NCBI GenBank assembly: GCA_903642265.1
Contig: CAHJWN010000043.1
Coordinates: forward strand, 1 to 33,773
DNA: 33,773 nt
From: Acidobacteriaceae bacterium
GTDB lineage: Bacteria > Acidobacteriota > Terriglobia > Terriglobales > Acidobacteriaceae
Reading direction: 5' to 3'
Shown here: positions 15,278 to 24,287 of the stretch, piece after piece
Layout: each line of letters starts with the position of its first letter
How positions within the stretch are numbered: the first letter of the stretch is position 1
Translations under genes and position numbers: made by a program
Notes under the pieces: generated by a model
Seen by the model: only the letters and a program-made list of their open reading frames with translations
Databases searched by the model: none
Told to the model about the DNA's origin: nothing

Positions 15278-18172
15278 TTACTGCAACAGCGCTCCTTCTT
15301 CTGGCTGCACCTTCGCCTCTTCCGGCGGGATCACCACGGCCGCCGCTACCTTGTCCTGGGGTTCCAGGTCGAGGAGCTTGACGCCCATGGTGCTACGGCC
15401 GGCGGCGCGGATCGACTTGGTGTCGATGCGGATGATCTTGCCGAACTGGCTGATCACCATCATCTCTGTCGTGTCGTCGACCAGGTTGATGTTGGTGACT
15501 TTGCCAATCTTCGGCGTGGTCTTCATGTTGATGACGCCGGTGCCGCCGCGCGACTGGAGACGGTAGCGGTCAACATCGGTGCGCTTGCCAAAGCCGTTCT
15601 CGCTGACCGAGAGGATGAGGCATGGGGTCAGGCCGAGCTGCTTGTCTAGCTTGTCCAGCTTGGCGAGTTGCTCTTCGGACGACGGTGCCTGGGCCACGTC
15701 TGACGGGTCACCTTCGAGGACAAGCGAGTCGGCGGCCCGGGCGCGGTCGAGCACGGCCTCAAGCTCCGTGGTCAGGCCAAGCTTCTCGGCGCGTTCGCGA
15801 CGCTGCGCTTCACGGGCCTCGTTCGACGGCGTTACGGCTGCGCCGATGACATAGTCGCCCTTGCGAAGCGTGATGCCCTTGTTGCCGTAGGCGGGACGGC
15901 CCATGGGTCGAAGGTCCTGCTCGTCAAAGCGGATGGCCATGCCGTCGTGCGTGGCGAGGAAGATGACCTGCTTGCCGTCGGTAATGCGGGCGATGATGAG
16001 TTCATCATCCTTGTCGATGCCGATGGCAATGATGCCGCGCGCCATCACGTTCGAGAAATCCTTGAGCGGAGTTTTCTTCACCGTGCCGTTGCGCGTGGTG
16101 AAGAGGATGTTCTTGCCCTCTTCGGCCAGGTTACGGACGGGCAGGATGGTGACCACCTTTTCGCCGGGCTGGAGGTCGATGAGCGAGGCCATGGCCTTGC
16201 CCTTGCCGGCGGCGGAGATGTCGGGAACCTCATACACCTTGAGCCAGTAGACGCGGCCGGTGTTGGTGAAGCAGAGCAAAAAGGCGTGGGTGGAATCGAT
16301 GATGAGCTGCGCGACGAAATCCTCCTCGCGCGTCTTCATGCCGAGCCGCCCGGTGCCGCCGCGGCGCTGCTGTCTATATATAGAGATGGGCGTGCGCTTC
16401 AGGTAGCCTGTGTTCGAGACGGTGACGGCGACCTGCTCGTCGGCGATGAGGTCTTCGAGCTGCAGCTCGGCGGTCTCGTCGATGATGGTGGTGCGGCGTG
16501 GGTCGCCATACTTGTCGCGGATCTCTTCAAGCTCCTTGACGATGACGGCGCGAAGCTTGGCCTGCGAGGCAAGGATCGATTCAAACTCGGCAATGTTGGC
16601 GCGGACTTCCGAGAGCTCCTTGAGCAGTTCGTCGATCGAGAGCTGGGTGAGGCGATAGAGCTGCAGTTCGAGGATGGCGTCGACCTGGCGGTAGCTGAGG
16701 ATCAGCGTGCCAGTAGTCGAGAACGTCATGTCGATGTTGTACTTTGCCGGGTCGAGTGTGATGCCGGCGAGCTCTGTGCCGCGCAGGTTGATGGTCACGC
16801 CGGAGAAGTAGCTAAAGAGCCGCTCGCGAGCTTCGATTCGGCTGCCCGACTGGCGAATGATGCGGATGACCTGGTCGAGATGGTCGAGCGCGATCTGGTA
16901 TCCGAGCAGGATGTGTTCGCGGTCGCGGGCCTTGTTGAGCAGGAAAGCCGTCCGGCGGCGGACGACCTCAACGCGATGGTCGAGAAAGGCACGAATTGCC
17001 TGGTCGAGTGGGAGCTCCTTCGGCTGGCCATTGTGGACGGCCAGGAAGATCATCGAGAAGGACTCCTGCATCTGCGTGTGCTTATGCAGCTGATTCAGCA
17101 CGATCTGGTGCTCGGCACCGCGCTTGAGGCCGATGACGATGCGCATCCCGTCACGATCGGATTCATCGCGGAACTCGTCGCGGGCGATATCGGTGATGAC
17201 GCCCTCGTTCACGAGCTCGGCAATGCGTTCGATGAGCTTCGACTTGTTTACCTGGTAGGGAATTTCGGTGACGATGATCGCCTGGCGACCGCCGGAGATG
17301 TTCTCGATTGCGCACTTGGCGCGCATCATGAAGCGGCCGCGGCCCGTGCGGTAAGCATTCGGAATGTTGGTACGCCCGAAGAGGAATCCACCGGTGGGGA
17401 AGTCAGGCCCGAGGACGTGCTCGAGGACGAGTTCGAGGTCGGCGCGGTGGTCCTGCGGCGACTTTGACAGCAGCGCAATGGCTGCGTTCACGACTTCTTT
17501 CAAATTGTGCGGCGGGATGTTCGTCGCCATGCCGACGGCAATGCCGGACGAACCATTAATGATGAGGTTCGGAATCCGCGCCGGCAGGACGGATGGTTCA
17601 AGCGTCGATTCGTCATAGTTCGGCACGAAATCGACCGTGTCGGAATCGATGTCTGCGAGCATCTCACCGGCGATGCGGGTCAAACGCGATTCGGTGTAAC
17701 GCATCGCGGCTGGCGGATCGCCGTCAACGGAGCCGAAGTTTCCCTGGCCGTCCACGATTGGGTAGCGGAGCGAGAAGGGCTGCGCCATGCGGACCATCGT
17801 GTCGTAAATTGCCGAGTCGCCGTGGGGGTGGTAGTTGCCCATGACGTGGCCAACCACCTTGGCAGACTTGGTGTACTTCTTATTGAACTGGAGGCCCATC
17901 TCCTGCATTCCGTACAAGATACGGCGATGCACGGGCTTGAGGCCGTCGCGAACATCAGGCAGCGCGCGGCCAATGATGACCGACATCGAGTAGTCGAGAT
18001 AGCTGCGGCGCATCTCGTCCTCGATATTGATCGAGAGCATGAAGGCGGCACCGCGGCCCTTTACGGTCGATCCATCATCTGGAGGAGTTCCTGCCGGCGG
18101 GGGAGCGTTCGAAGCAGCGTCTTGAGGTGAGGGCGGGTCAAGCGGTAGTTCTGGATTCTGATCGTCAGCCAT
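15278..18172 (-). CDS. gyrA: DNA gyrase subunit A
   Basis: Type II topoisomerase subunit that cuts and rejoins DNA; with GyrB it introduces negative supercoils. The catalytic Tyr159 is in [10 protein letters not shown]. The quinolone region [10 protein letters not shown] carries Ser120 and Asp124 (equivalent to E. coli Ser83 and Asp87), so it looks quinolone-sensitive at those sites. The GyrA box QRRGGTG, near residue 600, marks it as gyrase and not topoisomerase IV. At 964 residues it is longer than E. coli GyrA (875): a Pro-rich N-terminal extension of about 35 residues and a charged insert at about residues 778-850 in the C-terminal propeller explain most of it. The ATG is preceded by GGAGA. 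No gyrB is in the window. Confidence 0.98.
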   Translation of the reverse strand: MADDQNPELPLDPPSPQDAASNAPPPAGTPPDDGSTVKGRGAAFMLSINIEDEMRRSYLDYSMSVIIGRALPDVRDGLKPVHRRILYGMQEMGLQFNKKYTKSAKVVGHVMGNYHPHGDSAIYDTMVRMAQPFSLRYPIVDGQGNFGSVDGDPPAAMRYTESRLTRIAGEMLADIDSDTVDFVPNYDESTLEPSVLPARIPNLIINGSSGIAVGMATNIPPHNLKEVVNAAIALLSKSPQDHRADLELVLEHVLGPDFPTGGFLFGRTNIPNAYRTGRGRFMMRAKCAIENISGGRQAIIVTEIPYQVNKSKLIERIAELVNEGVITDIARDEFRDESDRDGMRIVIGLKRGAEHQIVLNQLHKHTQMQESFSMIFLAVHNGQPKELPLDQAIRAFLDHRVEVVRRRTAFLLNKARDREHILLGYQIALDHLDQVIRIIRQSGSRIEARERLFSYFSGVTINLRGTELAGITLDPAKYNIDMTFSTTGTLILSYRQVDAILELQLYRLTQLSIDELLKELSEVRANIAEFESILASQAKLRAVIVKELEEIRDKYGDPRRTTIIDETAELQLEDLIADEQVAVTVSNTGYLKRTPISIYRQQRRGGTGRLGMKTREEDFVAQLIIDSTHAFLLCFTNTGRVYWLKVYEVPDISAAGKGKAMASLIDLQPGEKVVTILPVRNLAEEGKNILFTTRNGTVKKTPLKDFSNVMARGIIAIGIDKDDELIIARITDGKQVIFLATHDGMAIRFDEQDLRPMGRPAYGNKGITLRKGDYVIGAAVTPSNEAREAQRRERAEKLGLTTELEAVLDRARAADSLVLEGDPSDVAQAPSSEEQLAKLDKLDKQLGLTPCLILSVSENGFGKRTDVDRYRLQSRGGTGVINMKTTPKIGKVTNINLVDDTTEMMVISQFGKIIRIDTKSIRAAGRSTMGVKLLDLEPQDKVAAAVVIPPEEAKVQPEEGALLQ

Positions 18173-18191
18173 GATTTATCTCTCCATTATA

Positions 18192-18215
18192 GAGGTTCGC
18201 TGGCGCTGGAACCTC
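18192..18215. repeat. Inverted repeat upstream of gyrA
   Basis: Perfect 7-bp arms GAGGTTC (18192-18198) and GAACCTC (18209-18215) with a 10-bp spacer, 20 bp ahead of the gyrA start. It could be an operator or a leader hairpin for gyrA; there is no T-run. Confidence 0.35.
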
Positions 18216-18362
18216 ACTTGAAGGTAGCCTCCCGCAACTGCGGTACGGATGCGTTCAGGCGGCTCGCTCCGCCCCAGCTATGCTCCGAATAGTGTTGGCT
18301 CTACAACATAAGACGTATTTACGGAGTGTCAGCCTAGTCATCTATGAAAATCAGGAGAATGT

Positions 18363-18374
18363 TTCAGGCCTGAA
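18363..18374. promoter_or_regulatory. 12-bp palindrome, possible enhancer site
   Basis: TTCAGGCCTGAA is a perfect palindrome centred about 100 bp upstream of the transcription start predicted from the sigma-54 element at 18441-18456. That is the usual distance for a bacterial enhancer-binding protein site, but a single copy is weak evidence. Confidence 0.3.
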
Positions 18375-18440
18375 GGTTAGAAGCGGTGACGCTGGCCTAC
18401 TTTGAATGGCCAAACGGTGCCGGCGCACGGGTGTTCCATT

Positions 18441-18456
18441 TGGCCGCCCAATTGCA
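18441..18456 (+). promoter_or_regulatory. Sigma-54 (RpoN) -24/-12 promoter of the first TonB receptor
   Basis: TGGCCGCCCAATTGCA matches the RpoN consensus TGGCACGNNNNTTGCW, with the invariant GG and GC separated by exactly 10 bp. It lies on the coding strand about 118 bp upstream of the receptor start; the predicted transcription start is near 18467. Confidence 0.65.
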
Positions 18457-18573
18457 TAGAGAGAGGCACTACCCTTTTCAATCTTCTGTCCTGCGCTTGA
18501 AGCGTGAGGTGCGATTCGTTCGCCTCGGCCAAGCAAAGCAACACTTTTCTTTATCCGAAGGAGAAAGTTCATA

Positions 18574-21500
18574 ATGTCGATTGCATTTTCCCTTATTCGA
18601 AAGGCTGTCTTCGCGACGAGCCTGATGAGTTTTGCCGCAGCATCCGCACCACTCGCGTTCGCACAGCAGAACAACGCCGTCAGCGGTGGTCTGGCCGGCC
18701 TTGTTACTGATCCATCGGGCGCTGCTGTACCTGGCGCGCAAATTAGCATCGTTGGACCTCAGGGAACCTCAAACCTGGTCTCTGATGCGAAGGGCGGCTA
18801 CGAGGTAAGAGGGCTCACTCCGGGCATGTACACCTTGACTGTGAAAGCGCCTGGGTTTTCCACCTATGTCTCCAGGGACAATGAGGTGACAATCGACCAT
18901 ACGGCCAGTCTTAACGTTTCCCTTGCCGTCGGCAACGAAGGTGTAACGGTTGAAGTTGATGGTGGCGCGACTTCGATCGATGTCGAGAACAGTTCTGTGA
19001 ATACCCAGCTGTCAGATAACTTCATCAGCGATCTTCCTCTTCCACGTAATGTTTCTGGAGCCTTCTATGCCGCTCCGGGCGTGGTCAGCGGCGGTGGAAC
19101 TGGAACGGCAAACCCATCCATCGGCGGATCGAGCGGACTTGAGAACAACTACTCCGCCGACGGCGTCACGATCACGGACCAGGCATACGGCGGTCTCGGC
19201 GTTTATACGCCGCAGTACGGTTCGCTCGGCACCGGCATCAACCAGACCTTTGTCAAAGAAGTCGATGTAAAGACAGCAGCTTTCGAACCTAAGTACGGTC
19301 TCGGCGATGGCGGCATCGTAGAAATCGTGACCAAGTCCGGTAGCAATAGGTTCCACGGCTCACTCGAATCTTACCTGTCCCCCGGTTGGGCATACGGAAA
19401 CCGCAAACAGCTTTACCAATACAACTATGTGGTAAACACGCCTGCGCAGACATTATCGAATCCGCAGTACGAGGCGTCTGCCACCTTTGGTGGCTATGTT
19501 TTACGGGACAAGCTGTTCTTCTTCGGCGCGTTCGACCCAACATTGAACCAGCAGATCATCCTGGCTGATCCATCTGCTCCTCTCTACTCGGCAGGTCCGC
19601 TCGCGCGCAGCACGACAAGCCTTAGCTGGTCCGGCAAACTTACCTACACACCGTTTTCCAACACAGTGGTCGAACTCTCGTCGTACGGCGACCCCTCGCG
19701 GCACAACATCTCGCCCAACACAGGTTCGCTGGGTGTCGACACCAGCCTCTCTGGAACCAGCTTGACCACGATCAGCGACTCCTACAACTACGGCACTCGC
19801 AACTCCATTGCGCGTGTCAACTCTGTTCTATTCAAAGGGTTGACCGGATTCGGAGCCTATGCGTACAGCACCGAACACTTTAGTGATTTTCCGCTGAGCG
19901 ACACCTACTCGATTAGCGACCGTACTGCACAGCCCTACACTCCCTACGGTTTTGGCACCTACTACAAAACCAAGGATGCGAACTACACGCTGACGGGCGA
20001 ACTCCAGGCGAACGGCAACTTCTTCGGGAAGCACACGGCAATGGTTGGCTATTACTACAATCACGTTGACTTCGCGAACTCGACACTTCGCAGCGGCCCA
20101 AGCTTCGCCATTCCTGCAGCAAACGCGGCTGGCGGGTCGCTTACAACGCTTTACGCAAACGTTCCCGCTGCATCAATAGGCAAATTCACCAACTCGACTT
20201 TGTACCTCCTTCCAGTACTCGAAGCAGATGGCGTGACTCCCTTTGCAGCTGGTACGTCGGGTTGCGCATATTGCGCACACTACAAGGGAAACGACGTTTA
20301 TCTTCAACAAATCCGCGGTACCTACAACGGGTCCACTGTGTCAGCGCTCTCACGCTACAAGTCGGCTTACGGCAATGAAGTTTACTCGCCGAATAAATAT
20401 GTGACGATAAACGCCGGTGTTCGCTGGGAGCAGCAGACCTACGGTGGTTCGCTTGTTACATACAATTGGCGGGACAACTGGTCTCCCCGCGTCGGCATGG
20501 CGATCGATCCCTTCGGCACGCGCAAGAACAAGATTGCTTTTGCCTACTCCCGTTACCAAAATCCGCTTCCCCTTGATGCAGCAATCCGCCAACTCGGCAA
20601 CGAGCAGGACGACACTAAGTTCTACTATGCTCCCGTGACCGATGGGATGGGGAACGCGGTACTTGACGCAACCGGAGCGGTTACCCCAAACACCACCACC
20701 GTCCTGAACGGTACTCCCAAGTCAAGCGTGGCGGGCAACTTCGGAGCACCGAACTTTGGTTCGTCGACTGGTGAAGGCATCTTGCCAGGAACCAAGATGG
20801 AATTTGCTGACGAATACATGCTTAGCGTGGAACACGAACTTAAGCCAGGAATGATCGTCAAGGCACGCTACATCGATCGTCAATTCGCCAGGATAGTTGA
20901 GGACATCGGTTCTACCTCGCCCGAGGGTGCTTACGTCGATTCGAATTATGCTGGCGGTATCGCGAATGTGACAGCTTCTTCCGACTACTTCGTAAACGAA
21001 GCCGAGGTCACTTACACTCCGGCTCAATATACAGCCGCGAATGGAGGGCGTACACCTGGGCAAGCGACCGCCGCGAACTATGTTGCACCTGCCCCAGGCT
21101 GCACCATGGCGAACGACACATCCGTTGCTTACGGTTCGTTCTTTACACATTTTGATGGAACACCCTATAACGGAGCATGCATCACCAACGCCAGCACTAA
21201 TGGTGCCACGCTGGGAGCAGACGGAACGCCCGACGGCTTTGCTGATCCACGCCGCCACTATCAAGGCCTGGAACTCGAGTTCGATAAGGCTTTCAGCCAC
21301 CACTGGCAAGCAATGGTTAACTACCGATATGCAAAGCTCTATGGCAACTACGAAGGGTTCTACCGGAACGACAATGGTCAGTCCGACCCTGGAATCAGTT
21401 CGTTGTTCGACTTCACTCAAGGCTCGCTTGGCTTGCTGGGGGATCAGTTCCGCCGCGGTTACCTAAACCAGGATCGCAGCAATGTGGCAAATGCGCTCTT

Positions 21501-21900
21501 TACCTACACTCTCGGCAAGGACACACCGTACTTGTCAAGGTTCAGCGGCGTCACAGTCGGAACCTGGATCCACGCGCTTTCGGGTACCCCGCTGAGCGCT
21601 TATGAAAGCCATCCGGTCTACCTAAACGCCGGTGAGGTTCCAGTTGGAGGCCGTGGCACGCTGGGCAGAACTCCGGTCAACTTCTACGATGACGTAAGTC
21701 TCTCAGACACCTTCAGTTTGTTCGAAAAATACAACCTGAAGTTGGGCTTTGACGGGTTCAACCTCTTCAACAGCCAGCCCATCGTCACCAAGAATCAGAA
21801 TCTCGATACGTCTCCCGGTGCAATCAATGCAGATTACAACAAGCCAACAAGCTTCCTGACTGCATTCCACGCTCGATTCAACGTCGTCCTAAGCTTCTAG
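18574..21900 (+). CDS. TonB-dependent receptor with carboxypeptidase-regulatory domain (Oar-like)
   Basis: A 1108-residue outer-membrane protein. Layout: signal peptide (1-30, ending AFAQ), CarboxypepD_reg-like beta-sandwich at about 37-120 (GLAGLVTDPSGAAVPGAQ and GGYEVRGLTPGMYTLTVKAPG), TonB plug at about 125-240 with the LPLPRNVSGAFYAAPGV segment, then a 22-strand-type barrel ending in the aromatic FNVVLSF typical of BAM substrates. Such Oar-like receptors are abundant in Acidobacteriota and are thought to import large substrates such as glycans or peptides. The substrate is not deducible. The ATG follows AAGGAGA. A sigma-54-type promoter lies upstream, and a strong terminator-like hairpin follows, with the GWxTD gene directly behind it. 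Confidence 0.93.
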   Translation: MSIAFSLIRKAVFATSLMSFAAASAPLAFAQQNNAVSGGLAGLVTDPSGAAVPGAQISIVGPQGTSNLVSDAKGGYEVRGLTPGMYTLTVKAPGFSTYVSRDNEVTIDHTASLNVSLAVGNEGVTVEVDGGATSIDVENSSVNTQLSDNFISDLPLPRNVSGAFYAAPGVVSGGGTGTANPSIGGSSGLENNYSADGVTITDQAYGGLGVYTPQYGSLGTGINQTFVKEVDVKTAAFEPKYGLGDGGIVEIVTKSGSNRFHGSLESYLSPGWAYGNRKQLYQYNYVVNTPAQTLSNPQYEASATFGGYVLRDKLFFFGAFDPTLNQQIILADPSAPLYSAGPLARSTTSLSWSGKLTYTPFSNTVVELSSYGDPSRHNISPNTGSLGVDTSLSGTSLTTISDSYNYGTRNSIARVNSVLFKGLTGFGAYAYSTEHFSDFPLSDTYSISDRTAQPYTPYGFGTYYKTKDANYTLTGELQANGNFFGKHTAMVGYYYNHVDFANSTLRSGPSFAIPAANAAGGSLTTLYANVPAASIGKFTNSTLYLLPVLEADGVTPFAAGTSGCAYCAHYKGNDVYLQQIRGTYNGSTVSALSRYKSAYGNEVYSPNKYVTINAGVRWEQQTYGGSLVTYNWRDNWSPRVGMAIDPFGTRKNKIAFAYSRYQNPLPLDAAIRQLGNEQDDTKFYYAPVTDGMGNAVLDATGAVTPNTTTVLNGTPKSSVAGNFGAPNFGSSTGEGILPGTKMEFADEYMLSVEHELKPGMIVKARYIDRQFARIVEDIGSTSPEGAYVDSNYAGGIANVTASSDYFVNEAEVTYTPAQYTAANGGRTPGQATAANYVAPAPGCTMANDTSVAYGSFFTHFDGTPYNGACITNASTNGATLGADGTPDGFADPRRHYQGLELEFDKAFSHHWQAMVNYRYAKLYGNYEGFYRNDNGQSDPGISSLFDFTQGSLGLLGDQFRRGYLNQDRSNVANALFTYTLGKDTPYLSRFSGVTVGTWIHALSGTPLSAYESHPVYLNAGEVPVGGRGTLGRTPVNFYDDVSLSDTFSLFEKYNLKLGFDGFNLFNSQPIVTKNQNLDTSPGAINADYNKPTSFLTAFHARFNVVLSF

Positions 21901-21940
21901 TCAGCATTACTGCCTGATTTGGCTAACTAATTAGTAGAAT

Positions 21941-21977
21941 GGACAGAAGGGAGAAGCCTCTCTTCTGTCCTTTTTTT
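21941..21977 (+). terminator. Strong terminator-like hairpin in front of the GWxTD gene
   Basis: GGACAGAA (21941-21948) pairs with TTCTGTCC (21963-21970); an inner GAGA/TCTC pair continues the stem after a two-base bulge, loop AGCC; seven T residues follow (21971-21977). It ends the receptor transcript, but it also abuts the ribosome binding site (GAGG at 21980-21983) of the next gene. Confidence 0.9.
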
Positions 21978-21988
21978 GTGAGGTACCT

Positions 21989-23845
21989 TTGTCGCGTCTT
22001 CGCTTCCTCCTCCTCGGTCTCCTGCTGGTTCCCTCGCTTCTTGCATCCTGCCACCTTCATGCGCAGAGCTCCAAGAAGCTGCCACCATACTTCCGCCAGT
22101 GGATCGATGAAGACGTTCCGTACATCATCACCCAGGCGGAACGCCGCGAGTTTCTGAAGCTGCAGACAGATGATGAGCGCGAGCGCTACATCCAGCTCTT
22201 CTGGGAGAGTCGCAACCCCACCCCGCACAGCTCCATTAACACCTTCAAGGAAGAGCACTACCGCCGCCTCGCGTATGTTCGCGCCAACTTTGGCGACGAC
22301 CGTTACAACGACGGCTGGCGCACGGACATGGGCCGCGTCTACATCACTCTCGGTGCTCCGCAGCAAACTGCCAAATATCATCAGGGAATGGCGACGCGTC
22401 CGGTCGAGATCTGGTTTTACCAGTCTCCATCTCCTGCTCTTCCCGCCTACTTCAATCTTGTGTTCTACAAGCGCAGCGAGGCCGACCCATACACCTTGTA
22501 CTCTCCGCGAACCGACGGCCCTACCAACATCGTCACGAACGACGCACACGATCCGGCGCAGGCACTGCATACCATCGATCAATCCATGGGCGCAGAGGCG
22601 ACCCACGCCATGGTGAGTCTCCTTCCCGGAGAGCCGATCAGCATAGACCATCCAGAGCCAACAATGGACTCCGATCTGTTGCTCGATGCAGTCCGCAACT
22701 TGCCCGAGCAGAAGTTGGAGAAGCAGCGTATCGAACGTCAGCGTGCTCGCAGCGCTGAGGTCGTCACCTCCAGCATTTTTACCGGCTTTAACCAAACCGA
22801 GCTGCAGACGGTGGTGCTGCACGATGATCGCGGGTTGAGTTCGGTGCATTACCTGGTCCTCAACCAGAAACCCGATGCGGGCCTGATTGGTACCTTGCCC
22901 GACAAGCGTACGGGTTATGATCTGACCCTTCTGACGCACGTGACGACAGACAGTGGTAAGGCGATCTACGAGCGTAAGGAGCAGCTTGTCGGGGTTGTCT
23001 CCCCGGACGCCGCAAACACGGGCAGAGAGCGCAGATTCGCGGCGGAAGGTCGACTTCCCCTGGTGCCCGGCAACTATGTTGTCGAGGCGGTCCTGACCAA
23101 CAACCTCACCCATGCTTCCAGTCGCACCTCTACCCGGGTCAGCGTTCCGTCTGCCACGTCAGACACGATCGCCATCTCTGGACTGATGGCGTATCGAGGC
23201 CGCCCATCGCAGACTCCTCGTGAGCAGCTCCCATTCACGGTTGCGGGTCTGCGTTTCGCTCCGCGAGGAGAGCAGCAGGTCGAGCTGCATGCGGGAGAGA
23301 GCCTTCCGCTTGTCTACCAGCTCTGGCTGCCGCAGCACGAAAAGATCGTGACTCCTGCCGCTGCCGCTTCAGGCAAGCCCGAGATGGTACACATGCACTA
23401 CACTCTGGGCACCGTCGCTCTCTCTGGCGGCGATCCGGACCGGGTCGAAGAGGACCAGGACGTTCCCGTTACCGATGTCGACCGCGCCGGGAATCTCGTG
23501 AACGGCCATTCGCTCGACACCATGAACCTTCAGCAGGGTACGTACCGGCTTGTCGTTCGGGCAACGGAGAGCGGCTCGGCTCACTCCGCCTATGCGACGA
23601 TGACGGTGAAGATCGTACCTTCGCTGACGCCGGTCGAGATGTGGACGGCCTATGGCGACGAGCAGCAGCATCCTCTCTGGCAGGATGACCTGCTTCGCGG
23701 ACTCGCAGCCGAAGCGGTGGAGAACGACAGCGAGGCAACCGCATGCTATCGCCGCGTTCTTGCAGCCAAACCCGACGCGGTGGACGCCCAGAGCCGCTTG
23801 AACGCCCTCACCAAGAAGGCGACCTCGCACATCCCCGGCGAGTAG
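21989..23845 (+). CDS. GWxTD-domain lipoprotein
   Basis: A 618-residue exported protein. It has a signal sequence with lipobox LLASC (Cys21 as lipidated residue), then the GWxTD domain with its signature GWRTD at residues 109-113, preceded by conserved ERREFLKLQTDDERERYIQLFW in two adjoining helices and followed by YITLGAP. The rest is beta-rich; the C-terminal 60 residues look like one TPR-like unit. The function of GWxTD proteins is unknown; they are recurrent in Acidobacteriota and Bacteroidota, often beside surface-protein genes. The start is TTG 21989 with GAGG five bases upstream; no other Met occurs before residue 114. It lies between the two TonB receptors on the same strand. Confidence 0.88.
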   Translation: MSRLRFLLLGLLLVPSLLASCHLHAQSSKKLPPYFRQWIDEDVPYIITQAERREFLKLQTDDERERYIQLFWESRNPTPHSSINTFKEEHYRRLAYVRANFGDDRYNDGWRTDMGRVYITLGAPQQTAKYHQGMATRPVEIWFYQSPSPALPAYFNLVFYKRSEADPYTLYSPRTDGPTNIVTNDAHDPAQALHTIDQSMGAEATHAMVSLLPGEPISIDHPEPTMDSDLLLDAVRNLPEQKLEKQRIERQRARSAEVVTSSIFTGFNQTELQTVVLHDDRGLSSVHYLVLNQKPDAGLIGTLPDKRTGYDLTLLTHVTTDSGKAIYERKEQLVGVVSPDAANTGRERRFAAEGRLPLVPGNYVVEAVLTNNLTHASSRTSTRVSVPSATSDTIAISGLMAYRGRPSQTPREQLPFTVAGLRFAPRGEQQVELHAGESLPLVYQLWLPQHEKIVTPAAAASGKPEMVHMHYTLGTVALSGGDPDRVEEDQDVPVTDVDRAGNLVNGHSLDTMNLQQGTYRLVVRATESGSAHSAYATMTVKIVPSLTPVEMWTAYGDEQQHPLWQDDLLRGLAAEAVENDSEATACYRRVLAAKPDAVDAQSRLNALTKKATSHIPGE

Positions 23846-24119
23846 GAACGTTTGCCATCCAACATTGCTGGCGAACATCTTCAAGTACACATGCGCATAG
23901 CGTTCTATGTAGATACAGTCTGCAGTTAATGGCCCGTCACACGTCTATGAAAATCTGTAAATACCCGATTAGGGGAATTTTGTTGTGGCGACATCTTTTT
24001 TTGCCCTGTAATTGTCATCACGATTTCTGAGGCACATGCGCAACTTCCAGAAGAAGACCGTGTATAAGTTCCGTCACGCCGAAATGAGCCAATTCTGGCG
24101 TTATTTCGAGTTTTAACTT

Positions 24120-24135
24120 TGGCAATTTGATTGCA
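24120..24135 (+). promoter_or_regulatory. Sigma-54 (RpoN) -24/-12 promoter of the second TonB receptor
   Basis: TGGCAATTTGATTGCA matches TGGCACGNNNNTTGCW at TGGCA and TTGCA, with exactly 10 bp between the invariant GG and GC. Predicted transcription start is near 24146, giving a leader of about 100-140 bp. Confidence 0.65.
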
Positions 24136-24152
24136 AAGCAATTGTGTGACTT

Positions 24153-24170
24153 TCACCTTTTCCAAGGTGA
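24153..24170 (+). repeat. Perfect hairpin in the leader of the second TonB receptor
   Basis: TCACCTT (24153-24159) pairs with AAGGTGA (24164-24170), loop TTCC. It would form just after the sigma-54-predicted transcription start, and could stabilise the leader or bind a protein; there is no T-run. Confidence 0.35.
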
Positions 24171-24287
24171 TCGGAGCCACACCAAACGGCCTTCAACACA
24201 GGACCCTGAGTGAACGTAGCGGGATGAGTCTGTCTGTAGGAGGCAGTTTCGTTGATTGACTATTTATTTTTCCAGGGGAGTTACGCA

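Larger units (their letters stand above)
18173..18573. other. Divergent control region between gyrA and the first TonB receptor
   Basis: A 401-bp gap with no gene. The left part is the gyrA leader: a TATAAT-like box on the minus strand at 18187-18192 and an inverted repeat (see separate entry). The right part carries a 12-bp palindrome, the arms GGCCAAA (18408-18414) and TTTGGCC (18439-18445), a sigma-54-type promoter, and AAGGAGA ahead of the receptor ATG. Confidence 0.6.
23846..24251. other. A/T-rich control region before the second TonB receptor
   Basis: A 406-bp gap, more A/T-rich than its surroundings, without a gene. It holds the arms CGAAAT (24080-24085) and ATTTCG (24103-24108), a sigma-54-type promoter (24120-24135), a hairpin (24153-24170), and an AGGAGG site at about 24237-24242 for an upstream TTG. 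Confidence 0.55.

Noticed and set aside
15947..17467. Long plus-strand open frame (506 codons) antisense to gyrA
   Set aside because: It is a shadow frame produced by gyrA codon usage; the sequence has no family features, while gyrA is unambiguous.
18187..18192. Perfect TATAAT on the minus strand as the gyrA -10 box
   Set aside because: It lies directly against the GGAGA ribosome binding site, so transcription from it would exclude that site, and no fitting -35 is present. It was not listed as a promoter.
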